Part shown: one piece after another, positions 47,936 to 59,172 of the stretch
Numbering within the stretch: the stretch's first letter is position 1
Layout of the letters: each line of letters starts with the position of its first letter
Notes under the pieces: generated by a model
What the model was told of the DNA's origin: nothing
Databases searched by the model: none
The model's input: only the letters and a program-made list of their open reading frames with translations
NCBI GenBank assembly: GCA_030544685.1
Contig: CP086683.1
Coordinates: 4,278,001 to 4,342,000 of the forward strand
Reading direction: 5' to 3'
DNA: 64,000 nucleotides
From: Pseudomonas sp. B21_DOA
GTDB lineage: Bacteria; Pseudomonadota; Gammaproteobacteria; Pseudomonadales; Pseudomonadaceae
Made by a program: the position numbers and the translations under genes

Positions 47936-50900
47936 TTACGCCAGTTCAAGCTCGGCATTCGCAGCAACCGCAGGCACGATTGCTTGCCCGCTCAACGCCA
48001 GATCCAGCAGTTCACGGTTGGCCACCGCGTACATGGCGTAGTCCGTGCCGCTCGCAGCACGGATTTCCACCAGCATGGCGCGCCAGCGTTCGATCATGCT
48101 TTCGTGCTGGGCCATCCACAGCGCCAGGCGTGCTTCCACGTCCTGGGAGCCGTCGCCCTGTTGCAGGACGGAGATGGTGATCGCCCGTTGCTGCCAGTCG
48201 ACGTCATCACGGAACGCTTCACGGGCCAGAGCCTGCCAGTTGTTTTCTACCGGCAGCGCGCTGATCTGTTGCAGGTACCAGGTGATGTCCAGCGCAGAGC
48301 CCACAGCGAAGTAAGCCTTGGCCACTTCGGCCGGGTCCTGCCCGGTGACGTCTGCGGCTTCGATGATCGGCAGCAGCGTGTACAGGTGCGAAGTGCCCGC
48401 AACCATCCGCGCCAGCAGTTCCGGCACACCGGCTTCGACGTACGCCTGATAGCGCGACTGCCAGTTCTCGCGGATTTCGCCGCTGAGCAGTTCGTCGAGT
48501 TTCAGGCCCAGCTCTTTCAGGTGCGGACCGAAGTGCGCGACGTCACGGGCAGCGTTCTGCTCGTTGCGGCGGGCACGCAGGAACCAGCGCGTGGCGCGAC
48601 GGCCCAGACGCATCAGCTCGTCCATCAGCTCCAGCTGGACGTCAGCGGAAACCTGATAGTCCAGCGCTTCGATCTGACGGAACCAGTGCGGGAGGTGGAA
48701 GATGTCGCGCACGATCACGTAAGCGCCAGCCACGTTTGCCGGGCTCATGCCGGTCGACTCTTTGAGTCGTTGCACGAAGGTGATGCCCATGTGGTTGACC
48801 AGATCGTTGGCGATCTGGGTGCTGACGATCTCGCGCTTCAGACGGTGACGACGCATGGCTTCGGAGAACTTGCTGACCAGGGTCGGCGGGAACGCCGTTT
48901 CCATGTCGCGGGTCAGGTAATCGTCGTCCGGTACCAGCGAGCCCAGCAGCTGCTCTTTCAGGTCGATCTTGCTATAGGAAATCAGCACCGACAGCTCAGG
49001 ACGGGTCAGGCCGTGGCCCTCAGCGACGCGCTCGGTCAGTTGCTCTTCGGTCGGCAGGAATTCGATGGCACGGTCCAGCTTGCCACGGCCTTCCAGATCG
49101 CTCATCAGACGCTTGTACTCAGCGATGCGCGCGTAGGCACGGCGCGCCGCCAGGGACAGGGCCTGAGTCTGCTTGTAGTTGTTGCCCAGCACCAGATTGC
49201 CGACTTCGTCGGTCATGCTCGCCAGCAACTGGTTGCGTTGCTTGTCGGTCATGTCACCGGCCTGAACCACTTCGTTCAGCAGGATCTTGATGTTCACTTC
49301 GTGGTCGGAGCAGTCCACGCCACCGGCGTTGTCGATGAAGTCGGTGTTGGAACCGCCACCATTGAGACCGAATTCCACACGACCCAGTTGGGTCATGCCG
49401 AGGTTACCGCCCTCGCCCACGACCTTGCAGCGCAGCTCGTTACCGTTGACGCGCAGTGCATCGTTGGCCTTGTCGCCGACATCGGCGTGGCTTTCGGTGC
49501 TGGCCTTGACGTAGGTGCCGATACCGCCGTTCCACAACAGATCCACCGGCGCCTTGAGCAAGGCGTTGAGCAGTTCGGTCGGGGTCAGCTTGTCAGCCTG
49601 GATGTCGAAGCGTTCTTTCATCTGCGGCGAGATCGCGATGCTCTTCGCGCTGCGCGAGAAGATACCGCCACCTTCGGACATGATGCTGGTGTCGTAATCG
49701 GTCCAGGCCGAACGCGGCAGGTCGAACAGACGCTGACGCTCGACGAAACTGGTCGCCGGGTTCGGGTTCGGGTCGATGAAGATGTGCATGTGGTTGAACG
49801 CGGCCACCAGTTGCAGCTTGTCGGACATCAACAGGCCGTTACCGAACACGTCGCCGGCCATGTCGCCGACGCCAACCACGGTGATGCTGTCTTCCTGAAC
49901 ATTGATGCCGCGCTCGCGGAAGTGGCGCTGCACGCCGACCCACGCGCCCTTGGCGGTGATGCCCATTTTCTTGTGGTCGTAACCGGCCGAACCACCGGAC
50001 GCAAACGCGTCACCCAGCCAGAAGCCGTAATCGATGGCAATGCCGTTGGCGATGTCGGAGAACGTTGCAGTGCCCTTGTCCGCCGCGACCACCAGGTACG
50101 GGTCATCGTCGTCATGACGCACGACATTGACCGGCGGCACCAGTGCGCCGTCCTTCAGGTTGTCGGTGATGTCCAACAGACCGGAAATGAAGATGCGGTA
50201 GCAGGCGATGCCCTCGGCCGCGATCTCGTCACGGCTGCCGCCCAGTGGCAGACGACGCGGCAGGAAGCCGCCCTTCGCGCCCACTGGCACGATGACCGAG
50301 TTCTTCACTTGCTGGGCTTTTACCAAACCGAGCACTTCGGTACGGAAGTCTTCTTCACGGTCGGACCAGCGCAGACCACCACGGGCAACGTTGCCGAAGC
50401 GCAGGTGCACGCCTTCGACGCGTGGCGAGTAGACGAAGATTTCAAACTTCGGCACTGGCTTGGGCAGCTCAGGGATCGCGTGCGGGTTGAACTTGAAGCT
50501 GAAGTACGACTTGTTCTGGCCGTTGGCGTCAGTCTGATAGAAGTTGGTGCGCAGGGTGGCTTTGATCAGGTCGAGGTAACGACGCAGGATGCGGTCTTCG
50601 TTGAGCACCTGAACATCGTCCAGTGCGGTCAGAATCGCTTGTTCCAGACGCAGTTGCTTGTCTTCCAGATCATCGCTGCCGAGCTTGCGCGCCAGGTAGA
50701 AACGGGTCTTGAACAACCGGGTCAGCTCGCGAGCGATGTCGGTGTGGTTGTTCAAGGTGCTGGCGATGTAACCCAGGTCGAAACCCAGACGAATCTGCTT
50801 CAGGTAACGGGCGTAGGCACGCAGCAGCGCCACGTCGCGCCATGGCAGACCGGCGGTCAGCACCAGACGGTTGAACGCATCGTTCTCGGCATCGCCGCGC

Positions 50901-52830
50901 ACGATGTGGACGAACGCGTCCTGCAGCGTGTCGTTGAGTTGCTGGATGTCGAGGTCCAGACCTTCAGCGGCGGTGAAGGCGAAATCGTGAATCCAGAACT
51001 CGCGGCCGTTGGTGTGACGCAGACGGTACGGGAATTCACCCAGTACGCGCAGGCCGAGGTTTTCCAGAATCGGCAGGACGTCGGACAACGCCAGCGGCGT
51101 GTCGGCGTGATACAGCTTGCAATGCAGCTCGCGCTGGCCGGAAACCTGACCGAGCGGCTGATAGAAGCTCATCACCAGCGGATTCTTTTCGTTGAGGCTC
51201 AGCAGGTGCTGCATGTCGACCACGGCCGAATGCGCGGCAAAACGCTCGCGGTAACCGGCCGGGAAGCCTTTCGGGAAGTCGGCCAGCACGTTGGTGCCGT
51301 GGGCTTCGCCGAAGCTTTCGACGGTCAGTGCGGCGTAGTCGTCCTGCCAGCTGCGGCAGGCCTGGACCACTTCTTTTCCAGCAGCAGCGGGTCGATGTCG
51401 AGACGGTTCTTCGGATCGACGCGCAGAATCAGCTGCACGCGGGCCAGCACGGATTCCGAGAAGAAGGTCCAGAACTCGCAGTCGGAAGCCTTCAGGCGCT
51501 CCATCAGCACTTGCTGGATCTTCTGGCGCACTTCAGTGGAATAGATATCGCGCGGCACGTAGGCCAGGCAGTAGCAGAAGCGACCGTACGGGTCTTTGCG
51601 CAGGAACACGCGGATCTTGTTGCGTTCCTGGATCTGCACGATCGACATCACGGTGGTGAACAGTTCGTCGACCGGGGTCTGGAACAGGTCGTCACGCGGC
51701 AGCACTTCGAGGACCTGCGCCAGTTCCTTGCCCAGGTGAGCCTTGGACTGGAAGCCGGAGCGGCGCTCGATTTCTTCGACCTTGCGGCGGATGAACGGGA
51801 TGACCCGCACGCTCTCGCCATACACCGACGAGGTGTACAGGCCCATGAAACGGTGTTCCTTGATGACTTTGCCATCGGCGTCGATTTCGCGGATCGACAC
51901 GTAGTCCGGGTAAGCCGGACGGTGTACGCGGCTCGGGTGCGCAGCCTTGGCGAACGACAGCAGGGTCGGTTCGCGCAGGTAGGACACGGCGTAGTCTTCG
52001 ATGCGCAGGTCTTCGTAGGTCAGGCCGGTGCGCAGCAGTTTGGTCAGGCCGAGGAAGGAGCTCTGGTCGTACTCGATGTGGCCGCCATCGGCCTGATCGG
52101 TGACCACGAACTCTTCGTAGCCGAGGAAGGTGAAGTGGTTGCCCACCAGCCATTCCAGGAAGCTCTTGATTTCGTTCTTTTCGTCGGCATCGACCGGATA
52201 GGCGCTGTTGTCGAGCTGGGTGAGGATGTCCTGCACCTTGGCTTTCATCGGCTCGAAGTCAGCGACGGCAACGCGCACTTCACCGAGCACCTGCTCAAGC
52301 TCTTTGCTCAGCACGTTCAGCTCGGCCGCGTTGGCGCAGCGGTCGATTTCCAGGTACATCAGCGATTCGTGCAGCACGCCTTCGCCGGTGCTGCCTTTTG
52401 GCAGGATTTCCAGCAATTCGCCCTTGCTGCCACGACGCACGCTGAGCACGGTGGTCTGCAGGGTGTGGATGCTGTAGCCGCGACGGTTCAGCTCGGTGCG
52501 CACCGAGTCGACCAGAAATGGCAGGTCGTGGTGTAGCACTTCGACCGCGGTGTGGGTCGACTGCCAGCCGTGGCGTTCGTAATCGGGGTTGTAGACACGC
52601 ACTTGCGGTTGCGCGTGATCGAAGCGCTCAAGCAGGCGCCACGCAGAGAGAGTACAGCCAGCGAGGTCGGAGAGGCGACGTTGAGTCAGCTCGTCCAGGG
52701 AAATGATGCCGAAGAATTGTTCAGCGAACAGCGCCACTTGTGGCAGTGCCTGTTCACTGATGTGCTGCGCCAGTGCCGCTTGCAGTTGGTGCTGGAAGTC
52801 GGCTTTGCTGGCTGCGGTGAAGAACGCCAT
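47936..52830 (-). CDS. gdhB: NAD-specific glutamate dehydrogenase (large, 180-kDa class), one frameshift
   Basis: About 1631 residues after adding one base to TTTT 51374-51377 (…DPLLLEKE then VVQACRSWQDDY…), close to the usual 1600-1620 of the class. It oxidises glutamate to 2-oxoglutarate with NAD. ATG 52830 (MAFFTAASKADFQHQL) is the conserved start. The N-terminal half carries ACT-like regulatory segments; the catalytic domain (about residues 740-1250) includes RWSDREEDFRTEVLGLVKAQ, NSVIVPVGAKGGF, the dinucleotide region VVGVGDMAGDVFGNGLL, and DLLWNGGIGTYVKAS. The C-terminal helical domain ends VPAVAANAELELA. It has its own terminator. Such a housekeeping enzyme being split argues for a sequence error. 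Confidence 0.95.
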
Positions 52831-53309
52831 CTGTGGTACTCCGCTTAAGCTTGTTATTGATGGAAAGCGTCGCGTGCAACAGCCCTTTCGGGCCTCGTGT
52901 CGCCCTGTTCCTGATTCTCGGGCAGAGGAAACAGGGAGACAGGTGGGTGAAGCTGGACGGGACACTCAGGTCACATTCACCTTCCATGAATGAGCATCTG
53001 CAAAAGCGACTGCCAGCGCTGCCGGCAATGCCTTTACGGGTGCTCATCCGTTGCGCAGCTTAATGGGTGCGACAATGTGTCTGCTTGCGGTGCTGCGACA
53101 TATTCGGTCATTGGCACGTAAATGCGGGGTTTGGTCTGCATCAACACTAGCAGGCGTGCGCCGAAATGCAGGTTCGAAACCCCGATTTCACGGGACTTTC
53201 GTGCCAGGTCGGTCGCCGAGGACGTTACATATCCGGAAACGAAAACGCCCAAGGCCCTGTTATCGACCCTGAGCGTGGCATCCGGTTCAGCGCCAGCGGT
53301 TGACGCGGA
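52831..53309. other. Intergenic region upstream of gdhB
   Basis: About 480 bases between the gdhB start and the stop of the next minus-strand gene. No convincing coding sequence, REP element or terminator was found. The gdhB promoter should lie in the part nearest 52831; several overlapping short open frames here look spurious. Confidence 0.5.
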
Positions 53310-54704
53310 TCAGTCCGGCAGTTCCTCAAAGGCTCTGAATTTGCTCACCGTGGCGCAGTCGTAGCACATCGTCTGCAGGATCTGCTTGTCCATGCTGGCG
53401 TCGATGTTGCTCGAATCGCATTCGCGGCAGAACAGGCGCAGGTGGCTGAGCAAGTCGCTGTCGAAGGCCACGGCGGAAAAGAATTGCGGGACCAGTTCGT
53501 CACGCCAGTACATGCCCGGCGATTTGGAAAATCCGGCGCCGCTGTCCTTGAGCACCACGTCGTAAAGCAAGCGCTGCAAGGCCGTTTGCGGCACCCGCGC
53601 GTCGCGATGGGCGTTCTTGCGCCAGTTGCGCGCGAGCGCGTCCTGCGCCGTGCCCAACATATTGCGCGGGATGGTGTTGGAGGCATGGCTGCGTCCCTTG
53701 GAATTGCCGGTGGCGTAGAAGTGCGCGGCGTTCCTCACCGCGAGGCGGGCGAAGTAATACAACTGACTCACCGAGAAATCCTGCAGCAACTGCCCGACCA
53801 CCTCCTCGGCACGGGCTTCGGCCGTGAAGGCAAAATCCACTTCAGCGGCCAGCACACGAATGTATTGAATGGACGCTTCGCGGGCGAGACTGAAGACCAG
53901 CGAATAGATTTCGCTCTTCCAGGCGGCTTTGACGCTGCCCGATAACTCCTGATACAGCACACGGTACAAACTCTCGCGGGTACTGCGCGCCACGCCGTCG
54001 AGCGTGACGCTGGGCAGCCAGCGCACCGCGCTGTACTCGCGGATATTGCAGCCCTCACTGCGATCGAAGGCGTTGATGTCGGAATCGGTGGAAACTGCCA
54101 GCACCCCGGCTTCGTGCAGGCCCTTGAGCAACTCTTCACGGGCCTCGAACGTCAGGGCGAGCAGCTCTTCTCTGGATGGCGCATTCAACGGCGCAATCCA
54201 TTCAACGGTCGCGCCGTAACCATCATCCAGCAAGGCGAGCAACGTCAGCTTCTGCACGAACCCCAGATTGGCGTAAGGCACTGCGGGGCATCGCGCGCCA
54301 TACCGAGCTTCCAATTCCAGGCGATCACGCGCGGCCCGGGCGGCAAGCTGCTGATGGCGTAACTTGAAACACTCTGTGCAGCTGCACGTCGTCTGGCGGC
54401 TATGGGTACCGGGAAGGCTTTGCTGGTGCTCACAGCGTACGCATTTGAATGTACTGCGCAGCGAAAGCGGAGTACCTCTGGCGTGTCGGCGTATCCACAT
54501 CGGCAGATTGCAGTAAGGACAGCTGAGGTCGGCACTGATAACCGGGGGCAGAACCTTGAGCAGACTGCGCACCGTTGCAGGGATCTGAAATTCCGCCATC
54601 AGCGCGGCAGTTTTTTCGCCGTCGAGATAGCGCTTGTAGATCTCCTCGATCTGTTCCTCGGACAGGTGGCGGATTTCTTCGGCGCGGTCGAAATATTGGG
54701 TCAT
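53310..54704 (-). CDS. Conserved unknown protein with cysteine-rich zinc-ribbon-like N-terminus
   Basis: 464 residues from ATG 54704, chosen because AAGGAA lies 8 bases upstream and the frame before it reads through the leader. N-terminal helix-turn-helix-like stretch (LSEEQIEEIYKRYLDGEKTA), then CPYC, CVRC and CSCTEC (residues about 62-125), probably one or two zinc ribbons. The middle is helical (LTFEAREELLKGLHEAGVLA), and the C-terminus has another CREC … CYDC set. It resembles no enzyme I know. DNA or RNA binding is suggested only by the zinc-ribbon-like pattern. Divergent from the small gene at 54998. Confidence 0.7.
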   Translation of the reverse strand: MTQYFDRAEEIRHLSEEQIEEIYKRYLDGEKTAALMAEFQIPATVRSLLKVLPPVISADLSCPYCNLPMWIRRHARGTPLSLRSTFKCVRCEHQQSLPGTHSRQTTCSCTECFKLRHQQLAARAARDRLELEARYGARCPAVPYANLGFVQKLTLLALLDDGYGATVEWIAPLNAPSREELLALTFEAREELLKGLHEAGVLAVSTDSDINAFDRSEGCNIREYSAVRWLPSVTLDGVARSTRESLYRVLYQELSGSVKAAWKSEIYSLVFSLAREASIQYIRVLAAEVDFAFTAEARAEEVVGQLLQDFSVSQLYYFARLAVRNAAHFYATGNSKGRSHASNTIPRNMLGTAQDALARNWRKNAHRDARVPQTALQRLLYDVVLKDSGAGFSKSPGMYWRDELVPQFFSAVAFDSDLLSHLRLFCRECDSSNIDASMDKQILQTMCYDCATVSKFRAFEELPD

Positions 54705-54997
54705 GGCAAAGTTCCTTTTTTGGGGTCGTCGTAACGCACTCCATTGCGCAAGAGCGGCGAAACTAACGGTAAAAAGGCGGCCATCACAAGCGAAAAATCG
54801 CAATTTCGGGTGGATTTTGCGCATCCGGCAATTGCCTTACGCTGGCGTCGGATTTTCCCTTCTTGCTACTCGGAACTGGGCGACGGAAATGTCCTGCTTT
54901 GCCACTTTTTACCGATGCAGGCAGCGCGAACGAGCAGAGACTGGCAAAATCGCGCCTTCGAACAGATTCATCGCCGCCACTGCCCAGGATTTCCCCA

Positions 54998-55351
54998 ATG
55001 CAAATGACCACCGCCCTACTGATCGTCAACCCGTGCGACGACGAAGAAGACAACATGGCCATGCTGTGCTGCCACAGCGACAAAGGCGAGATGTTCCTGA
55101 TGAGCCGTTATCCGGATGAGGATGAGCTGGAAATCACCCTGGATGGCGAGCCTTCGACGCTTGACGGGGTGAAGGTCACGCTGACGTCGAAACTGCTTAA
55201 GATCGAGATTGCTGCGGCGGATGCCGATGCGTTGAATGGCGATGATGTGCTGGAGATCGCGTTCAACCCGGATATGGTGGATATGGATGAAGTTGTCGAG
55301 ACTTTGAAGAACATTCTCGATGGGACCGGGACCTTTATCAGCGAGGTTTAA
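54998..55351 (+). CDS. Small acidic protein of unknown function
   Basis: 117 residues from ATG 54998 (MQMTTALLIVNPCDDEEDNM); ATG 55004 is an equally possible start. Strongly acidic with two predicted beta-rich halves: CHSDKGEMFLMSRYPDEDEL and LDGVKVTLTSKLLKIEIAAA. No motif is recognised. The preceding 290 bases contain the divergent promoters for this gene and the zinc-ribbon gene. It is followed by REP elements. Confidence 0.65.
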   Translation: MQMTTALLIVNPCDDEEDNMAMLCCHSDKGEMFLMSRYPDEDELEITLDGEPSTLDGVKVTLTSKLLKIEIAAADADALNGDDVLEIAFNPDMVDMDEVVETLKNILDGTGTFISEV

Positions 55352-55359
55352 TGGGGCCT

Positions 55360-55600
55360 GCAAGGGCCCTATCGCTGGCAAGCCAGCTCCCACAGGGACC
55401 GATGCGCTGCACCAATCGCATGCACTGCGCCGAAACCTGTGGGAGCTGGCTTGCCAGCGATAGGGCCGGTACTGGCGCCGCTACAATTTCCTGCTTTGCG
55501 AAAGATCAAAAGATCGCAGCCTTCGGCAGCTCCTACAGGGGATCGCATTCCAACCGGGAAGCTGCCGAAACCCGCGATCTTTTGCTCTTTTGCACAAAAT
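55360..55600. repeat. REP pair and second-type REP pair upstream of moxR
   Basis: atcgctggcaagccagctcc (from 55371) with its reverse gggagctggcttgccagcga (from 55441), and gatcgcagccttcggcagct (from 55514) with its inverted partner gaagctgccgaaacccgcga (from 55558). Two REP families sit side by side; the rest of this 345-base gap is the moxR leader. Confidence 0.85.
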
Positions 55601-55696
55601 GCCGTTAGTCGCCGCCCCCACGATGGATTAAAGTAACGCCCCCAGCCCCGGCGTTATCCGAACGCCCCGGCCACCCCTTTCCAGGAACAGTCACCG

Positions 55697-56656
<960 letters not shown>

Positions 56657-56661
56657 CCCCC

Positions 56662-57606
56662 ATGAACGCCGCCCTGCCCTCCGAACCCGGTATCCGCATC
56701 AGCCTCGCCGAGCTGATCGAAATGCGTCACCGCGTGCGCGAGGTACAGTTGTTTTCCACGCCGAGTCAGCGCAGCCCGCTGATCGGTCTGCATCACTCGA
56801 AATTCCGTGGCCGTGGCGTCGACTTCGATCAGGTGCGGGTGTATCAGGCCGGAGACGATGTGCGCACCATCGACTGGCGCGTCACCGCGCGCACGCAAGA
56901 GCCGCACACCAAGCTGTTCCATGAAGAACGCGAGCGGCCGATTTTCATCATGGTCGAGCAAAGCACGCGGTTGTTTTTCGGCTCGGGGCTGATGTTCAAA
57001 TCGGTGCTGGCGGCGCAGGTCGCGGCGTTGATTGGCTGGGCGGCACTGGGGCACAACGACCGCGTCGGCGGATTGGTGTTCGGCGACAACGAGCACTACG
57101 AAATCAAGCCTCGCCGGAGCAAGCAGAGCCTGCTGCAATTGCTCAACCGCCTGGTCAAGGTCAATCAGTCGCTGCACAGCGAGCGCGAGCCGGATCGCGA
57201 TGCCTTCGGCGTGGCCCTGCGCCGCGCCCGGGAAGTGCTGCGACCGGGCAGTCTGGCCATCGTCATTTGCGATGAACGCGCGTTGTCCGACAGCGCCGAG
57301 CAGCAGTTGAGTTTGCTGGCGCGGCATTGCGATCTGCTGATGTTGCCGCTGTCCGATCCGCTCGATCACGCCCTGCCCGCCGCTGGTCTGCTGCGCTTCG
57401 CCGAGCGTGGCGCGCAACTGGAAATCGACACGCTGAATTTCGACCTGCGCCAGACCTACCGCGCTCAGGCCGAAGCGCGCATTGCCCGCTGGGAATTGCT
57501 CGCACAAAAGCTGCGGGTGTTGCTGATGCCGTTGAGCACGCAGAGCGAAATGGTCGAGCAGATGCGCGAGTTCCTCAACCCGCAGCGTCCGGGGAAAGGT
57601 CGATGA
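56662..57606 (+). CDS. DUF58 domain protein
   Basis: 314 residues from ATG 56662; the TTG 56653 inside the moxR stop is less likely. DUF58 signature: SPLIGLHHSKFRGRGVDFDQ, RVYQAGDDVRTIDWRVTART and FHEERERPIFIMVEQS, a von Willebrand-A-like fold. It is the standard partner of MoxR in this operon type, probably a scaffold or MIDAS-type adaptor. Its stop overlaps the next start (ATGA). Confidence 0.92.
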   Translation: MNAALPSEPGIRISLAELIEMRHRVREVQLFSTPSQRSPLIGLHHSKFRGRGVDFDQVRVYQAGDDVRTIDWRVTARTQEPHTKLFHEERERPIFIMVEQSTRLFFGSGLMFKSVLAAQVAALIGWAALGHNDRVGGLVFGDNEHYEIKPRRSKQSLLQLLNRLVKVNQSLHSEREPDRDAFGVALRRAREVLRPGSLAIVICDERALSDSAEQQLSLLARHCDLLMLPLSDPLDHALPAAGLLRFAERGAQLEIDTLNFDLRQTYRAQAEARIARWELLAQKLRVLLMPLSTQSEMVEQMREFLNPQRPGKGR

Positions 57607-58100
57607 ACGGCCTCGACCAACTGCAACCGCTGATCTCGCCGCCGCCGATCGCCTTCTGGCCGCCAGCACCGGGCTGGTGGCTGCTGCTTCTGCTGTTGCC
57701 GCTGCTGGGTTTTGCCGTGTGGAAGTTGCGCCGCTTCATTCCGATGAAGAAACGCCCGGTGATGCGCGCCGAGCAACCACTGGACCCGGTACGCATCGCC
57801 GCGCTCGCCGAACTGGCGCAAATGCCCAAGCCTTACGACGGCGCTCCGGCCGGTGCCTGGCTGCAACAACTCAACGGCCTGCTCAAACGCCTGTGCCGCA
57901 ACCACTATCCGTACAGCCAGAGCCACACCCTCAACGGGCGCAAATGGCTGGCCTTCCTCGATAACCGCTGCCCGGCTGCCGGCCTGACGCGTTGGATGGT
58001 GCTGGTCGAAGGCGCGTACAAACCGGAATGCAAACTCGACGACAAAGCCATCGCCGGCCTGACCCAAGCGGTCGACACGTGGATTCGCAAACATGTTTGA
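57603..58100 (+). CDS. DUF4381 membrane protein
   Basis: 165 residues. One N-terminal membrane helix (PGWWLLLLLLPLLGFAVWKL) followed by a cytoplasmic domain ending VDTWIRKHV; GAWLQQLNGLLKRLCRNHYP is a characteristic block. A constant companion of Bat operons with no defined activity. The start overlaps the DUF58 stop and its end overlaps batA by 8 bases. Confidence 0.9.
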   Translation: MNGLDQLQPLISPPPIAFWPPAPGWWLLLLLLPLLGFAVWKLRRFIPMKKRPVMRAEQPLDPVRIAALAELAQMPKPYDGAPAGAWLQQLNGLLKRLCRNHYPYSQSHTLNGRKWLAFLDNRCPAAGLTRWMVLVEGAYKPECKLDDKAIAGLTQAVDTWIRKHV

Positions 58101-59172
58101 GTTCGCCTGGCCGTGGATCTTCGTGCTGTTGCCGCTGCCGTGGTTGATGCGTCTTGTCCTGCCGGTGGCCGACAGCGGCGAGCCGGCGCTGAAAGTCAGC
58201 TTCCTCGCCGACCTCGAAGGCCTCGCCCGCCGCCGCGCTCGCGCCAACTTGCCGGCCTGGCGGCAGCAGGCGCCGTTTATCCTGTTGTGGCTGATCCTGC
58301 TGATCGCCGCCGCCCGCCCGCAATGGCTTGGCGAGCCACTGCCGATTGCCGCCAGTGGCCGTGATCTGCTGGTGGCGGTGGACGTGTCCGGTTCGATGGA
58401 TTTTCCCGATATGCAGTGGCAGGACGAAGAAGTCAGTCGCCTGTCGCTGGTGCAGCACTTGCTCGGCGATTTCCTTGAAAGCCGCGACGGCGACCGCGTC
58501 GGTCTGATCCTGTTTGGCAGCCAGGCCTATCTGCAAGCACCGTTGACCTTTGACCGGCGCACCGTGCGCGTGTGGCTCGACGAGGCGCGGATCGGCATCG
58601 CCGGCAAGAACACCGCGATTGGCGATGCCATCGGTTTGGCCCTGAAACGCTTGCGCCTGCGCCCGGCGCAAAGTCGCGTGCTGATTCTGGTCACCGACGG
58701 CGCCAACAACGGCGGCGAAATCAATCCGCTGACCGCCGCAAAACTGGCCGCCAGCGAAGGCGTCAGAATCTATCCGATCGGCATCGGCGCCAATCCCGAG
58801 GACAGCGGCTCGACCGGCCTGCTCGGGGTCAATCCGAGCCTCGATCTGGATGAGCCGGCGCTCAAGGCCATCGCCGAAATCACCGGCGGCCAGTACTTCC
58901 GCGCCCACGACGGCCTCGAGCTGCAAGCGATCAAGGACACCCTCGATCAGCTCGAACCGGTGACCCAGCAACCGACTCAGGCACGTCCGGCGCAAGCCTT
59001 GTATCACTGGCCGCTGGCATTGGCGCTGTGGTTGAGTCTGTTGCTGGTCGTCCGCGAACTGTGGCCGGATAACCCACTGCAACGCCTGTTTACCAAGCAA
59101 CTGTATTTGCAAAGTCCGCTGCCGGACTGGCGTCAGCGCTTGCAGCGTTTGCGCCTGCGGAGGCGCCGATGA
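58093..59172 (+). CDS. BatA-like membrane protein with von Willebrand A domain
   Basis: 359 residues. Two N-terminal membrane segments (about 6-24 and 60-74), a VWA domain at about 90-285 with MIDAS motif DVSGS (97-101), TDG (ILVTDGANNGG) and a later Asp, and a C-terminal membrane helix (LALALWLSLLLVV) followed by a short basic tail. MIDAS proteins bind metal and partner proteins. Its end overlaps the next start by 4 bases. Confidence 0.92.
   Translation: MFEFAWPWIFVLLPLPWLMRLVLPVADSGEPALKVSFLADLEGLARRRARANLPAWRQQAPFILLWLILLIAAARPQWLGEPLPIAASGRDLLVAVDVSGSMDFPDMQWQDEEVSRLSLVQHLLGDFLESRDGDRVGLILFGSQAYLQAPLTFDRRTVRVWLDEARIGIAGKNTAIGDAIGLALKRLRLRPAQSRVLILVTDGANNGGEINPLTAAKLAASEGVRIYPIGIGANPEDSGSTGLLGVNPSLDLDEPALKAIAEITGGQYFRAHDGLELQAIKDTLDQLEPVTQQPTQARPAQALYHWPLALALWLSLLLVVRELWPDNPLQRLFTKQLYLQSPLPDWRQRLQRLRLRRRR

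Noticed and set aside
47984..51544. A 1186-codon open frame opposite gdhB
   Set aside because: It mirrors the strongly conserved NAD-glutamate dehydrogenase in the antisense direction; the length comes from codon bias. No independent start signal.
48000..52800. tRNA, rRNA or other standard RNA genes anywhere in the window
   Set aside because: I saw no cloverleaf with a CCA end or rRNA-like sequence in the gaps I read.
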